Shown: positions 21,471-33,009, counted from the first letter of the stretch. The stretch: 64,000 nt of DNA from Geosiphon pyriformis (GCA_016748015.1 JAAOMT010000534.1:138654-202653), one strand, 5' to 3'. Program-made: numbers and translations. The notes: a model not told the origin generated them from the sequence alone.

Positions 21471-21866
21471 TATGAAAAGATGCATTTCCTTGAAAAGAGA
21501 AGCTTTTTTTTATACAACTTGTTGTAGTACTAGTCTTTGAACTTGCACTTTTCTCTTTGTTACAATTTGGGTGAACTAAAGATATATTTTGGTGAATTTA
21601 CAAGTTATTTCACTGAACTATTGATTATTTTGGCAAATTTTTATTAATTTCGACAAATTTTGACTATGTTAAAAGGTTCAGGGTATTGTGTAATTTGATC
21701 ATCTTAATTTCTAAAATACAAATCGGATTATTGATTGAGTAATAATATTTGATAATTTGATTAAATAATAAGTGATAATCAAATTAATAATAATGTATGC
21801 TAATTAATAATAGGAATTATAAGAGTAATTTCATGCTAATTAATAGCTAAAATTCTACTGATAACA
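21471..21866. repeat. LTR-C solo LTR, right part
   Basis: Right 396 bp of LTR-C, ending TGATAACA, followed by the duplication ATAG (21,867-21,870). AT-rich, no coding signal. See the left part at 13,182-13,758. Confidence 0.8.
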
Positions 21867-22960
21867 ATAGATGGAGATAATTTCTCCCTTGTCAATAACC
21901 TTTTCCTCTGCCATATTAACTGGTACATCTATTCTATTTGTGGATCCAAATCCCTGTATCCTTCTTGCTGTAATTCCTAATTTTTTTCTGTTTCTGACTA
22001 ATACTAATTGAGCTACTTTTACCAAAAGCAGAAATATTGTCTGTGCTATTTTTTTATTTGATTCTATGATATAGGCTTTTTCTGAATCATTTTGTAGTAT
22101 TGCAATGATATTTCCTACATATCCTGTGTCAATTATTCTTCCTCTGATGTTGATTTTCTTTTTCGCTAAACTACTTCTAAATGCTAGTTGAACCATTGTT
22201 ATTGCTAGAATTTCTAGTGCTACTTTAAGATCAATATATGTGTGCAAATATGGTTCCAATTTGATGGCATTTTTCCTTGAATATCTTAGATCAAACTTTG
22301 CATTTGTATTATGTGCACGTTTTGGCATGATACCTTTATTGTTGTCACTATACCATCTGAATTCCTGTTTCTTAGAAAGATCAGAAAGTATAATATATGT
22401 TTCAGAGTTTGAATTGGAATCTGAATCACCATTATTTTTTTTGTCATATTGAGTGAAACTGGAACCATTGTTTTCATCATCATTATTGTCAGAGTTTAAA
22501 TCGGAATTGAAAATTGATTCCAATTCCAATGTGCAGTTGTTAATTGGTTCATCTTTCTCTGAAATCATGTAGATCATGCATGGTGGTGGATTGTAAATGA
22601 GGTCACACTCATTACAATATTGGAAGTCGTATGGAATCAAACAGTAATCACATAATTGGGTGTTTATTTTTTCCAAGTGCTGTTTCTGTTCTTCTCTGGT
22701 TGGTGCCAAATTTTGATAGTGCTCATAAAATTTTTTTGGGCCTGCTTCTAGGTCCAGAAAAGCATCTGGGTTGGGAATCAGAACAATATTAACTGGTTCC
22801 AGAGGGTTGTTCTTGATTTCCAATATTTTGCTGGACATGGCACCTTCTACTTTGGCATTTGTTATCCACCAGATCTCATCTTTGTTGTGTGAGTAACTGT
22901 CCAAATGAGAGATTGCTCAGTGCCAGATGGTAGTAATAGGTATTTCACAACTTACTCAGT
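21867..22960 (-). pseudogene. LTR-A Cys-rich linker plus dUTPase domain
   Basis: About 345 open codons of the LTR-A polyprotein. N-terminal part has a C-x2-C-x8-C-x2-C cluster (22,605-22,652), then an Asp/Asn/Ser-rich linker. From about 22,319 to 21,933 all five trimeric dUTPase motifs occur in order: NAKFDLRY (motif 1, consensus Gly changed to Lys), FRSSLAKK (2), RIIDTGYVGNI (3, Asp and Tyr kept), KKIAQTIF (4) and RRIQGFGSTNR (5). Functional relatives hydrolyse dUTP to dUMP and limit uracil in cDNA. The coding frame is cut by LTR-C and continues at 13,177 as the RT linker. The upstream boundary has a frame change near 22,930. Altered Gly residues make activity doubtful. Confidence 0.88.
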
Positions 22961-24031
22961 CACTAATAAGGATTGTGTATTGGCATAAAGTGTTGCACGT
23001 TTCTTCTTGTCCAGAAATATTATTCCACATTCCTTTGTTGAGTAATTGTTTCTCACAAGTGAGACATAGTTTGTTGTCTTACTTGCCTTGTTGTTTTGGG
23101 TAGCCATATCATTCTCGGTAGCACAGCTTGCAGTAATAGTGTGTTTATGTCCAGTAATCTTCATTGGGCATGATCTAAGCTCTCATGAAAGAAAGTTTTT
23201 TGTCACAATCTTGGCATTTGAGTGGAATATATAGTGGTTGTTTTAGTGGCTCGTGTGAGTAGAATCTCTCCCAGCCACTAATTATTTCTTTGATTGTTGT
23301 GTCTTCTTCTTCTGTGTCCTCTTTTTTACCTTTCCTTTTATTATTCTATGAAAGTACTGGTAATAGCTCGTTGTGTTCGGTGTTAGTCCAAGAGACTTGA
23401 TACACTTCCCAGGTAGGTTTTTTTTTTTTTCTTCTAATTCAATGAGTGGTTTGTTATCAGGAGTGGTCTTGAAGTGACCACAAGTGGCTGGCACATATGT
23501 ATAATGGCTGTTCTGACTGAGTTGCAGTTTTTGGGTGTTCTAGTTGAGCATGGCATTGGCTTTTAACAGCCAGTTGTTTCTAACAAAATCCTGATACTGA
23601 GTTGCTTCCATTATCAATATCTTAATTGGTATTATAATGTTGTTGACTTCAAATGGAAAGTCATCTATTTTACTAATTAGAGTTTTGGTTGCTCTATCAG
23701 CAGTAATTATATATATGTTAGCAGCACAATCAACTCAGTGACCTAATTGGTCTATGAGTTGTTGTGTAATGATACTGTCAGTTGATTCACTGTTTAGGAT
23801 TAGTTTAATGTGCTGACCATCAAATTTAGTATTGGTATATGTTGCAGTAATGAGTTTTAATTCTAGGACAGCTCCACTAAATAGTGGCATTTTAACTGGT
23901 TTCTCTAGTTCAAAAAGAAAAATAGCTGCTAGGGAACCATTATTAGAGATAGTTGCTGGTGGAATATTGCTAGTAAGTGGCTTTTGATTGGTTTCTGGTT
24001 TAGTGGATATGGCATCTTCTGTGGTGACCAA
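22961..24031 (-). pseudogene. LTR-A aspartic protease region
   Basis: Minus-strand frame shared by segments at 24,031-23,735, 23,494-23,282 and 23,164-22,952. Protease motif is LILNSESTDSII at 23,783-23,794: the catalytic DSG has become NSE by two G-to-A changes. ITADRATKTLI and NNIIIPIKIL downstream match the flap and second half of retropepsin-like folds. Then a Lys-rich linker and a Cys-poor tail. Stops separate the three open pieces. Inactive. Confidence 0.8.
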
Positions 24032-26149
24032 AAGACTTAAATAGTTCTGGGAATTTGGGTTTTAGGTGTACTCAGTGCCTGAATTCCATTGTTAAAATCC
24101 TGATAGTTGTGTGGAGAAACTGGAGATTAGTTGATGGACTACCATCAATGATCTTCAGCTTTGTTGTGTCAGTCTCAGCCTTTGGATTCTGTTTTGAGGT
24201 AAGTTCTGTAACAGTGTTTAAATTTGTTGGGACTGATAAATTACCTGAGGCTGCAGCTAATAAATGAGTTGAGACTGTAGTTAATAAATGACAGGGTTTG
24301 TTGGCTGATAAATTGGTGGTTAATAAATTGGCTGTTGCATCATAGGTAGATAATTTGGTTGATATGGTGCTGGGTTGGGTTGATAATTCGGAGCTTGAAA
24401 CTGGCAATCAGGATTTTAATATTGATTTTCCGATTGTGAGTTATTATTATAAAATTGGCAGTTGGCTCTAATGTGGCCTTGTTTACTACAGTTATGGTAG
24501 ACATGTGTCTCTTGTTGCCATGACTGATTTGACAATGATGATGATAATGATGATAGACATAATTGACTTTGGAAACAATTCATGTTTCCTAAGTTATTGC
24601 ATTATTGTGGTGGTTAATAAATTGTGCAATTGTCAGCTAAGTATCCTTCCAATTTCTGATTAATTGAATCACTGAGTTGTTTCAATTTGGAATCCAAGTC
24701 AGATGATCCATTTATGACTAGATTAATGGCTTGAGTATGATTTGCTTCAAGTTCTGCCAATTCAAAATCTTTTGTATTGGTGACTGCATCTTGGAGAGTT
24801 TGTAAATACATTGGGCATATGCATTAGAAAAAGCTACTGTGCAGTCCATGGATAAACTGGTTTAAAATCTGTGGTGCTGTAAAGTAGTCAGCTTGAATTG
24901 CTTAAATTTGGCACAAGTTCTTGTTGAAGCATTCCAAGTAAGTGGTAACTGCTTCAGTTTTTCTCTGTTTGATTGTAATGAAAGCATTGGCTAGGTAATT
25001 AATACTGTTATTATTACTAAAATATCCCAAGAATGCAATTTTAAATTCCTAGAACATTTGAGATTTAGTGGCTAAATTTTGATACCACGAGTCAGCAGTA
25101 TCCTGTAAAAAATAGGAAATTGCTTGAAGAGCTCTGTCATTATTCTATCCATTGGCTGTGATAGCTTTTTCCACATTATTAAGCCATACTTGGGCATCAT
25201 CCTCTTTGCTGGTAAATTTTTTTATTTTGGTAATTGGAATATAGGCCATTGGTTGTTGTTGTTGTGATTGCTGCTGGATTTGTTGTTGGGGTAGTGGTTG
25301 TGGCTGTTGTTGCTGTTCAGCAATTGGTAGGATAAGTGGTAAATTGATCTCAATTATTGGAGATAAGTTTTGTTGATTAATTACATCAGGGTTTTGATCA
25401 TTCTGATTTTTTAAAGTTTAATTAACTGGAGTTTTAATTTCTGAATTTTCTAGGATTGGGTTTTGTTTGCTAGTTTTCTGATTACTACTCTCCTCTTTTT
25501 CGAAATTGGTTATTTCTCAAGAACTAATAGCTCTAAAATCTGGTTGTAATAGTGGTGATTGAATTCCTAATGGTATTGGAAACCATGATTTAAATCTCTC
25601 GAAATAATTGTTGTATATTTTTAATATTTCTGCTTTTTTTTGTTTACTTTGGAATAAAATTCTGTTTAGTGGCATTGTCATGCTTGTTGTAGCTGTGTTT
25701 ATTATATTGATAGTGTTTTCAGATGTGTGGTAATATAATGGATTAACAGGTGAATCAAATCTTTGTTTTTTCCAAGTAGGTAGTTGGATTTGCTTTGGTA
25801 TTCCTGCTGGTGTTTGTAACCTTTCTTTTTTTTTGTTGACAAAAGTGATAGAAAATCTCTGTTTGGTGTATTTTTGAATTTTTCTGTTTATTTCTGTAAT
25901 TAGGGGTGCAAATAGGTAGTTTTGTAGAAGGGTGATGCTTTGGAGCAATTCACTAAAGAAGTTGTTAAAGACAAATTCTGGATTTCCTTGGCCTTCTAAA
26001 TGGTATATAATTCTCTTATTGACATAACAATTAAAAGCTGATTCTGTTGGCCAACTATTATTTGTTAATCCGAAATGGATGTAATAATGTTGGAATAAAG
26101 ATTTTACAAATCCTAAATGGTTTGTTCCTATTTTTTTGGATTCTGTCAC
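24032..26149 (-). pseudogene. LTR-A gag with zinc knuckle
   Basis: N-terminal open segment 26,149-25,517 (about 210 codons, no recognised fold), then degraded sequence with Gln-rich runs (about 25,260-25,320) and a piece at 24,811-24,614. Zinc knuckle at 24,458-24,503: the first Cys is Tyr (VYHNCSKQGH...C), so the CCHC is broken. After it, a Ser/Thr/Pro/Tyr-rich linker at 24,407-24,072 in another frame leads to the protease. Several stops. The exact ATG is not visible; a GTG-initiated frame is listed only because it is open. Confidence 0.75.
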
Positions 26150-26194
26150 TGTTTGGAAGGGGTTGTTGGTGCTGGTTCTCTGTAGAATTATATT

Positions 26195-26209
26195 TCACAA
26201 GAAGCACCA
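26195..26209 (-). other. LTR-A primer-binding site
   Basis: On the minus strand the 5' LTR end TGTAACA is followed by TT and then TGGTGCTTCTTGTGA, i.e. complementary to a tRNA 3' end finishing in CCA. I cannot assign the tRNA; the implied acceptor strand is unusual. Confidence 0.7.
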
Positions 26210-26211
26210 AA

Positions 26212-27053
26212 TGTTACAGATCTTTATTTGGGGTCTCAAGTCAAATAACAAACCCATAACTTGGTGCTTGATTAGTATTTCTGGTGTTAATATCTGAAGA
26301 TTTTGGTGTAGAGTTCTTTGTATAATAGACAAAGATTTAATAATTGTGTTATCCATAACTTCCTGAAACTGCAGTTTCATCAATTTCTTTTTCAGCATAA
26401 TGACTGGTATTCTTTCTGGTAAGCTATCCTCAGTTGAGTATTCTACCCTTATTCCTGAGTCTTTTACCAGTCACTTTAATGTCAGTACTTCATGCATTAT
26501 TCTCTTTCAATCAATTAATATACAATAATAAAATCACAGAAATGAAATAAGGAAAAAAAAACAAAAGAAAATAAAAAAAATAAGTTAAGGCAATTTGCAA
26601 GTTAGTATCCTGTCAATAGGCATGATCAAGAGCTATTGTTCTAGTGTAATTAAGTATTAATTACTATTAACATAAAGTGTTGATAGTAAAAAGTGGATTG
26701 AGATAATGAATAATTATTTATTAGTATTTGTGAATGGAAAGACTGCTTAGATTAAATCTAAATAGAGAGGTCTGTTTTTTCTACTTCTAATATTATTGCT
26801 ATATATACATAATTAAGATTCCTTAATTCTTCAATTTTTCACACCATGAATTCTGAAATTCCTGAAATCCTGCAATTCCTTTTGAAAGGAATTCTAGAAT
26901 TCTGGAATCCAGCGATTCTTTGTACAAGAATTCTTAAATTTCTGGAATTCTGCAATTCCTCTTTAGAGAAATCTTGGAATTTCACATTTACTATGACTAC
27001 TTCTGATTGCCTAATTTATATGCTAGTATACTTCTTATATTTTATGAGTAACA
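26212..27053 (-). repeat. LTR-A 5' LTR
   Basis: 842 bp, TGTTAC...GTAACA, partner of 8,451-9,292. Followed on the right by the duplication copy ACAC and then LINE-A. Confidence 0.95.
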
Positions 27054-29994
27054 ACACCAGAGTGTTAATTATGCCAGTTAAAAAAAAATTTACAGAATCT
27101 AATGACAACATGACAACGGCCTGCAGATTTATTGTTCTGTGTTTAAATAATCTGCCAAAAATGCCTTTTGAATTGGCAAACAGCACCAAATTAGCCAAAG
27201 AGTTTTTGGTTTGCAACTGCTTAAAAGTCTTGAAACCATATAATTCAGAATGTGAAATAGCTTCATTGAGAAAATCTCTGGACAAATTGGTCTTAAGTTT
27301 CAGATCTTTCCTTAAGAGTCTATCCCATATTTCACAAATATTTACAGAAGCATAATTAAACTGCAATCTATATCCAATGATAGGTTGTAAAACAGCAAAC
27401 ACTAAATAGAGAAACTGTTTATCAGAGACTGTTTTCCTCAGAACCAAGTTAACAAAAAATTTCACATCTGACTGGGCTTTGGTGAGGCTGGGCTTTGAAA
27501 GACCATTAGTAAATAAAAAAATTTCTAAGTATCTATGAGCTTTGCCTCTCCTAGCAATTGAAATATCTAAACCACTAATTGTTAAATAAGAAACCTTAAC
27601 TCTGCAATTAATAGGTATAGCCACCATTTTTTTAGTGTTAATTGAAATGTCATTGAGATGGAAAAATCTACTAGCTATATCTAAGATATGTTGAGTAGCA
27701 GCCATGCTATTTTCAACCTAAATAGTATCATTCACAAATGTCTCTGCAGCCAAATATGATGTCAAACCACTCTTGTGATCCTGTTTACTAGTTTGTGTAA
27801 AAAATTTTGAATCTAACTGGTATCTATACAAACTCTTATGTCTCTTAATCTTATACAGCAAAGAATCATAAAAAATTCTTCATAACAAAAATGAGAATAC
27901 TTCATCTTGATCCAGGTTATCATGAATAATATATTCATTAGTAAGTCCAAAATTTGTCATCATCTGATTAACATAGTTATTATGTATACTCCTAAAAAAC
28001 TTGATGAAATGAGAACACATTTTAATTCTAACCAAGCTGTTCCTTAAATGAGACCATCTAACTAAATCATAAGTTTTATGCATATTCTAAAGAACAAGCC
28101 ACAGTTTATAATTCTTCTCTAGTGTATTTTCAATAACAAAATCTATAGCAAAAATTGGGATTTGAGTGGAAGTGCTCTTCAAAACTAAAAAATTATCTCC
28201 ATGTAGCACATCATACTTACTACAAGCCAAGAAGATCCTATCAGACAAAATTTTGGATTAAATCTTCTTAGCTGTTTTAACTAATGTTATTGGTCTCATA
28301 TTAGTGAAAGCTTCCTTTTAATCATAAGGCTTTGATATCATAGAAATCCAGGCTCTTTTTCATTGCTTAGGAACTGTACCAGATCTTAAACACTTATTCA
28401 AAATATCCAGCAAACCACTGAAAACCTGCTGGTTATCATGTTTCCAAAGCTTATTAGGAATACCAGAAAGACCAGCAGTCTTTCTATCAAGCAGAAACTT
28501 GACTACCTGCAAAAATTTATCAAATTCAATATTATATATAATGCCTGAAAAGACCACATTATTAACATAATTAAGAGGAGCATACTAGTTAAGCCAGTGA
28601 ACAGAAGTGAAACTAGGCACCAAATGCTTCCTTGTCCATCTTTTTATGATATTATCGACCATTAATTTGATCATCTGAGATTCTAAAACAAGCTCATCAT
28701 CTACCACCAAATAATTAAGTATCACTTTTTGAACAGGACAATCCAAGACACTTCTAATCATTCTACTTTTATCAGTACAAAAATTTTTTATGTGTTTATT
28801 AATAGCTTTCCTAATAAAATCATCTCTGGCAGTCTTAGATTTATAGTATTTGGACTTGTGATAACTTTTTTTGACACATGACAAATGATATAAGACAACA
28901 CCAAAACAAATACCACTCTCAATTATGCCACAAACTTTGATAGCTTCCCTTTTATCAATGACAGCCCATGTATTAATAAGACAAGCAGCTCTCAAAACTT
29001 AATAAGAGCTTATGCTTCTCACTAGTTTTGTCACTAACAATTCAAGCCTAATGAATTTTAATGACTGTTTATTCACTATAACATCTGATTCAGAAAACCA
29101 CAACCTAGAAAACATCTCATCACCAGAAACCATCACCACTTTCTTCAGAATTTTCTATATTAAGTCCAAATTCCCATGACACTTAACACTATTGAAATCT
29201 TCTATTCTCTTCAAAAATATGTTCAAAGAACAACTTCTAAAATGTGACCAACTCTTATTACTAGCATTTTTGATTTAGAATTTCCATCTATCTTTGTTTG
29301 TCTGTTTGTGCATATTGTTAAGACATACATCCAAAAAACCACTTAAACTAACTGCTATTAATATTGCTTTGTAATCAGTATCAAAAAATTCAGAAACTAG
29401 CTTTATTTTATGGCCAGCAACAGCAGATGCCAGATTGTGAGTAACAAAAATGACCTTCTCTACACCCCTAAAATTGCTTCAAGTACATAACTTAGCTAAT
29501 GAATGTTCATGAAAAGAATTGACCAACCTCAGATTCATGTAAAATTTGAAACTTGCATTTCTTTTAGTACTATCTTCATTGAAATCTCCACCCACTACCA
29601 CAAAAGTGCTGAAATTAACAGCTTTGGCAATAAAAAAATTAATTTTAGACATTTGATCATATCTTGTCTCAGCAGATACACCAGCATATAATTCTAAAAT
29701 CATAACAGATAACTTCTTCTTGAACAAATCTCTAACAGAAATGATTTGTCCAGAAACTTTCTCAATTTTAGAAACATGATGGACCAAAGAATTGTTCATA
29801 ATAATGGCCATCCTGGCACCAAGAAAACTCTTGTTTAAACTAGAAGAAAAAATTTGCACCTCCTCAAATTTGTTTATAATCTAAGGTTTAATGCTAGACT
29901 TTAACTTTGTCTCTGTAATAATTGAAATCATGTTACCCAAATCCACATGCCAATATATAATGTCATCTTGTTTAGCTAGAACATTAATGCTGCA
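27054..29994 (-). pseudogene. LINE-A ORF2: endonuclease and reverse transcriptase
   Basis: Single frame from 29,859 to 27,054. EEP-type endonuclease with ITETKL and VVVGGDFNED (catalytic Asp-x-Asn kept), then a long linker (SYHKSKYYKSK, DHLVVDDEL-like), the RT N-terminal block GLSGIPNKLWKH, GLTNEYIIHDNLDQDEVFS, and the active site at 27,727-27,738 which reads FVND in place of FVDD, followed by a stop where Trp is expected. The RT C-terminus stops at the LTR-A junction; alignment to LINE-B across the junction is gapless once a 4-bp duplication is removed. Many nonsense codons, no net frameshift in this part. Confidence 0.88.
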
Positions 29995-30015
29995 AACATT
30001 ACATATAGCAATTTT

Positions 30016-31890
30016 CTAAACCAGATCATTTATTGGGAAAGAAAACATTAGAGAACTTAAGCCAACACACAACTGATCTAATTTCACTAGAACCAAATTT
30101 ACAGAGGTCTCAAGAGCCACAAATTTTGACTCTAAACTGCCTATTTTGGTTGTCAAAACTTTTGAACTACTAGAACCCAAAGCTGAGACATTAGAAACAA
30201 CATGAGAGAGAGATGAAGAGACTAATTCAGAACTATCCAAAACCATGTCTTGGCCCAAATCTAAACTGACAGTCATTGAAACAGCTAAGATACTAGGATA
30301 AAAAGGAAGAGCCAAGGGCACCAATTCTATGTCACTTAATTTTCACACAATGCCAGAAATCTGATCCACTAAGAGCTCCAGGAAGTATTCCAAAGAGGCC
30401 AACCAACCATTCAAAGCTGAATTATTAGCCAAGACAAGAAGGGGATTACCACCTAAACCAGAGATGCCAGTAGAGAGGGAACCAAAACCAGAACTGGAAC
30501 CAAAACCAAGAGAAGAGCCACCTAAAGCTGACTCGAGTAAAACTACCTAAGCCTAAGACTTGTCACCAAAAACAGCAGAACAGGAAATTAGAACACACTT
30601 TTTAGCATACAATCTAGCAAGTTGAAGACAAGTTTCTTTCAAGACAACTCTTTTATAAGATCTTTGGAAGGATGAAACTAACACATTTGAGGAATCACAC
30701 TCAAAAACAGAATGCCCAAAATGGCCATACCTTTCACAACAAACCAAATCTATCTTAATTCATGAAAGTCTAACACCACCAAAAATTGGCTTTATGTAAA
30801 ATGCAAATTCCAGATCCTCATCTGAATTAAAACCAATCACAGTGAAGTGAAACCAGTTGCCAGTAATAAGAAAGCAATTAATAACACATGTTTTTCCACC
30901 AGCTTTTTCCAACAAAGTCTCTAAATCATAAATTGTTGTTCCTATAGGCAGGGTAAACAAAAGTACTCTAAATCAATCCCTAGAAGCCCAAATTTCATGA
31001 TCCCCTATAGCTTTAGCTACATATACAGAATTCTTCCCAATTAGGAATGACTATCTAGCCATCAATTGATCAGCCTGGCTTGATTCAGCAAATTCTATTA
31101 CAGCTTTTTGTCACAGCCCGATGAGCTGCAATTAAATCAACACCACTTGGCCAAATTCAGAGAAAGCTGTAATAATCATTTCTTTTGGCATATCTATGAA
31201 AATTTTTTTTATAACTACAGCCTGATTTGAATAGACTTTCTGTTTTTTAAGATCAATATTGACAATGATCCCATTTTTTCTGGCCAATAAAGTGGCCTTT
31301 TCTATGCTTATTTTTGAAGTAAATATTAATTGGATAATCTCTTCAAATTTTGAGGGAGTAGTGGCCTCCTCAAAACCATTGATTATTAAAAATAATTTTC
31401 TAATCACCTGAGTCTTTGCTATTGTTGATTTGCCTTCCATAGCTGAAATATTGATGTTTAAAGCAAAGGACTTTTTAACAGCAACTTCTATCTAAGTCTT
31501 AATAATTTTAAAGTCAATCCATTTTTTATCTAAGGAGATTGGGAGATGAAGAGGAAGAGAGACTTCTTCATCATTATCTATAACAAAATTAGGAGATCCA
31601 AGAAAAGAACTAAAAACAGCACCAGTATTAATACACTTTGCTTTAGAAGTGTTGGCAGCCAAATCCAGAAGAGACCCAACATTAATGCCAGTTATATTAG
31701 CATTTTCTTTATCACCAAACAAACTATCCATATCAGAGAAAACGTTGTCATCAGGCTCAGACTTATTCAAAAAGATATTTTTTTCATTACCCGAGTGTTT
31801 AATATTCTTAAACACAACTTTTTTTTTCTGTAAAAAGAAACCACCTGCAGGACCATAAAAAGCATTCTTTGAAGCTTTTTTTTTAGACAT
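30016..31890 (-). pseudogene. LINE-A ORF1, nucleic-acid-binding protein
   Basis: ATG at 31,890 (MSKKKASKNAF), chosen because LINE-B starts the same way (MSKKRAPKGAF). One frame throughout, broken by several stops. Contains a basic N-terminus, a Ser/Asp-rich segment, an RRM-like region (VVIKKIFIDMPKEMI) and a C-terminal zinc knuckle-like CCERYGHFGHSVFEC where the spacing fits C-x2-C-x4-H-x4-C with the first Cys pair altered. It lies in the same frame as ORF2, unlike in LINE-B, with only a TAG in an expected Trp context between them. Confidence 0.82.
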
Positions 31891-32110
31891 GTCACCATTA
31901 GAAACAGCCTCCAAGTGCATGAAAAAAGGGTTATTAGAAAGAAAAATTGTGAGAAAGATTAATAATAAACTTAAAAAAAAAACTTTTTCTTTAGAAAAGC
32001 ATTCTTTGAGGATTTGTGGATATAAGAAAGAAAAAATTTTTTTTAACATTTCAAGTATGTTTTTAATATTTATTATTAATATTTTATATTATATATTTTT
32101 TAAACAAAAA

Positions 32111-33009
32111 TAATTAATTTATTATTTGACTTAATTTTTATTATAATATTAAATAAATAAAAGTTGTTATATTGCAAAAAAATTTTTTTTTATAATAGTA
32201 TTTTAATTAATAAACTATTCAATTATGTTTTTTTTATATACTTTTTAAATAATTTTTTTATTTTTGTGTTTTTAATAGAACTTGATTATTATTTTTTATA
32301 AAACCTTATATTAAGTTGGCTTTTATTCAAAAACAAACAATAATAACAATACTTTTTTTTGTTTTAAATATTTTAAAATAATTTATGTTATTATTAATTA
32401 ATAAAAAATTTACAAATCTATATATTTTAGAAAGCATTTAAAAATATTTTTAATATTCTGTTTTTTTAAATTAGTAAAACATTTTAAGTAATTATAAAAT
32501 TAATTTTAGAAAAAACTTTATTAATAATAAATAAGAATTAGTTTTTAAAAAAAAGTACATTACACATAATATAATAACAAATAAAAATAAAACTTATTAA
32601 ATAATTTTAATAAAAATTTTGTATTTTAACTAATATTACTATTATAATAATTAATTTAAAAAATTTATAAAAAACTAATAATAATTAAACCAGAATTTAA
32701 AGTTTTAATATACATTAAAAAATTTATTTTATAATATTTAATAATTTTTACAAAGTTTAAAAAGATAAAAACTAAAATAATAATTAACAATATTTAAAAA
32801 ATAAAAACTAAAATAATAATTAACAATATTTAATTGCTAAAAAAATAAATAAAAAGTAAATAACAAAACTTAAAATAATTTTATTTATTCAAGCTTTATA
32901 TTAATAATATTTAAAAAAATTTAGATTAATTAAAAATTACAGAATAACAGAAATTCACTTTGGTTTATTATATTACTACTTATATATATTTTTATTTAGA
33001 AAAAAAGTA
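32111..33009. other. AT-rich spacer between head-to-head LINEs
   Basis: Very few G or C; no coding signal and no recognisable element. Poly(T)/poly(A) runs, short direct repeat of about 40 bp at 32,757-32,830 (AAAACTAAAATAATAATT twice). Confidence 0.6.

Larger units (their letters stand above)
8451..27053 (-). mobile_element. LTR-A: Ty3/gypsy element with dUTPase, split by two insertions
   Basis: Minus-strand LTR retrotransposon bounded by two 842-bp LTRs (8,451-9,292 and 26,212-27,053) with TGTTAC...GTAACA ends. 5'-to-3' on the minus strand: gag, zinc knuckle, aspartic protease, Cys-rich linker, dUTPase, RT, RNase H, integrase, and a remnant extra ORF. The order RT-RNase H-integrase places it in Ty3/gypsy. 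It is inserted in LINE-A ORF2 with a 4-bp target duplication that now reads ATGC (8,447-8,450) and ACAC (27,054-27,057). Removing 18,607 bp (element plus one duplication) puts the two LINE-A halves back in one frame. Interrupted at 13,182-21,870 by LTR-C, which contains LTR-B. About 9.9 kb without insertions. All coding regions carry stops; not autonomous. Confidence 0.93.
27054..32110 (-). mobile_element. LINE-A, 5' portion
   Basis: 5' two-thirds of LINE-A: 5' UTR, ORF1 and the endonuclease and RT parts of ORF2. Its 5' UTR (about 31,891-32,060) aligns with that of LINE-B, including TCCACAAATCCTCAAA-like words. The exact 5' end is lost in AT-rich DNA. Continues at 8,450 after LTR-A. Confidence 0.9.

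Noticed and set aside
13182-21866. LTR-C as a hAT or MITE DNA transposon
   Set aside because: CAGTG-like left end suggested hAT, but the duplication is 4 bp rather than 8, and the ends after trimming are TG...CA with the same words as the LTR families. Kept only as an alternative.
8446-27058. 5-bp target duplication for LTR-A
   Set aside because: The five flanking bases do not match, and a 5-bp duplication does not restore the LINE-A frame; 4 bp does.
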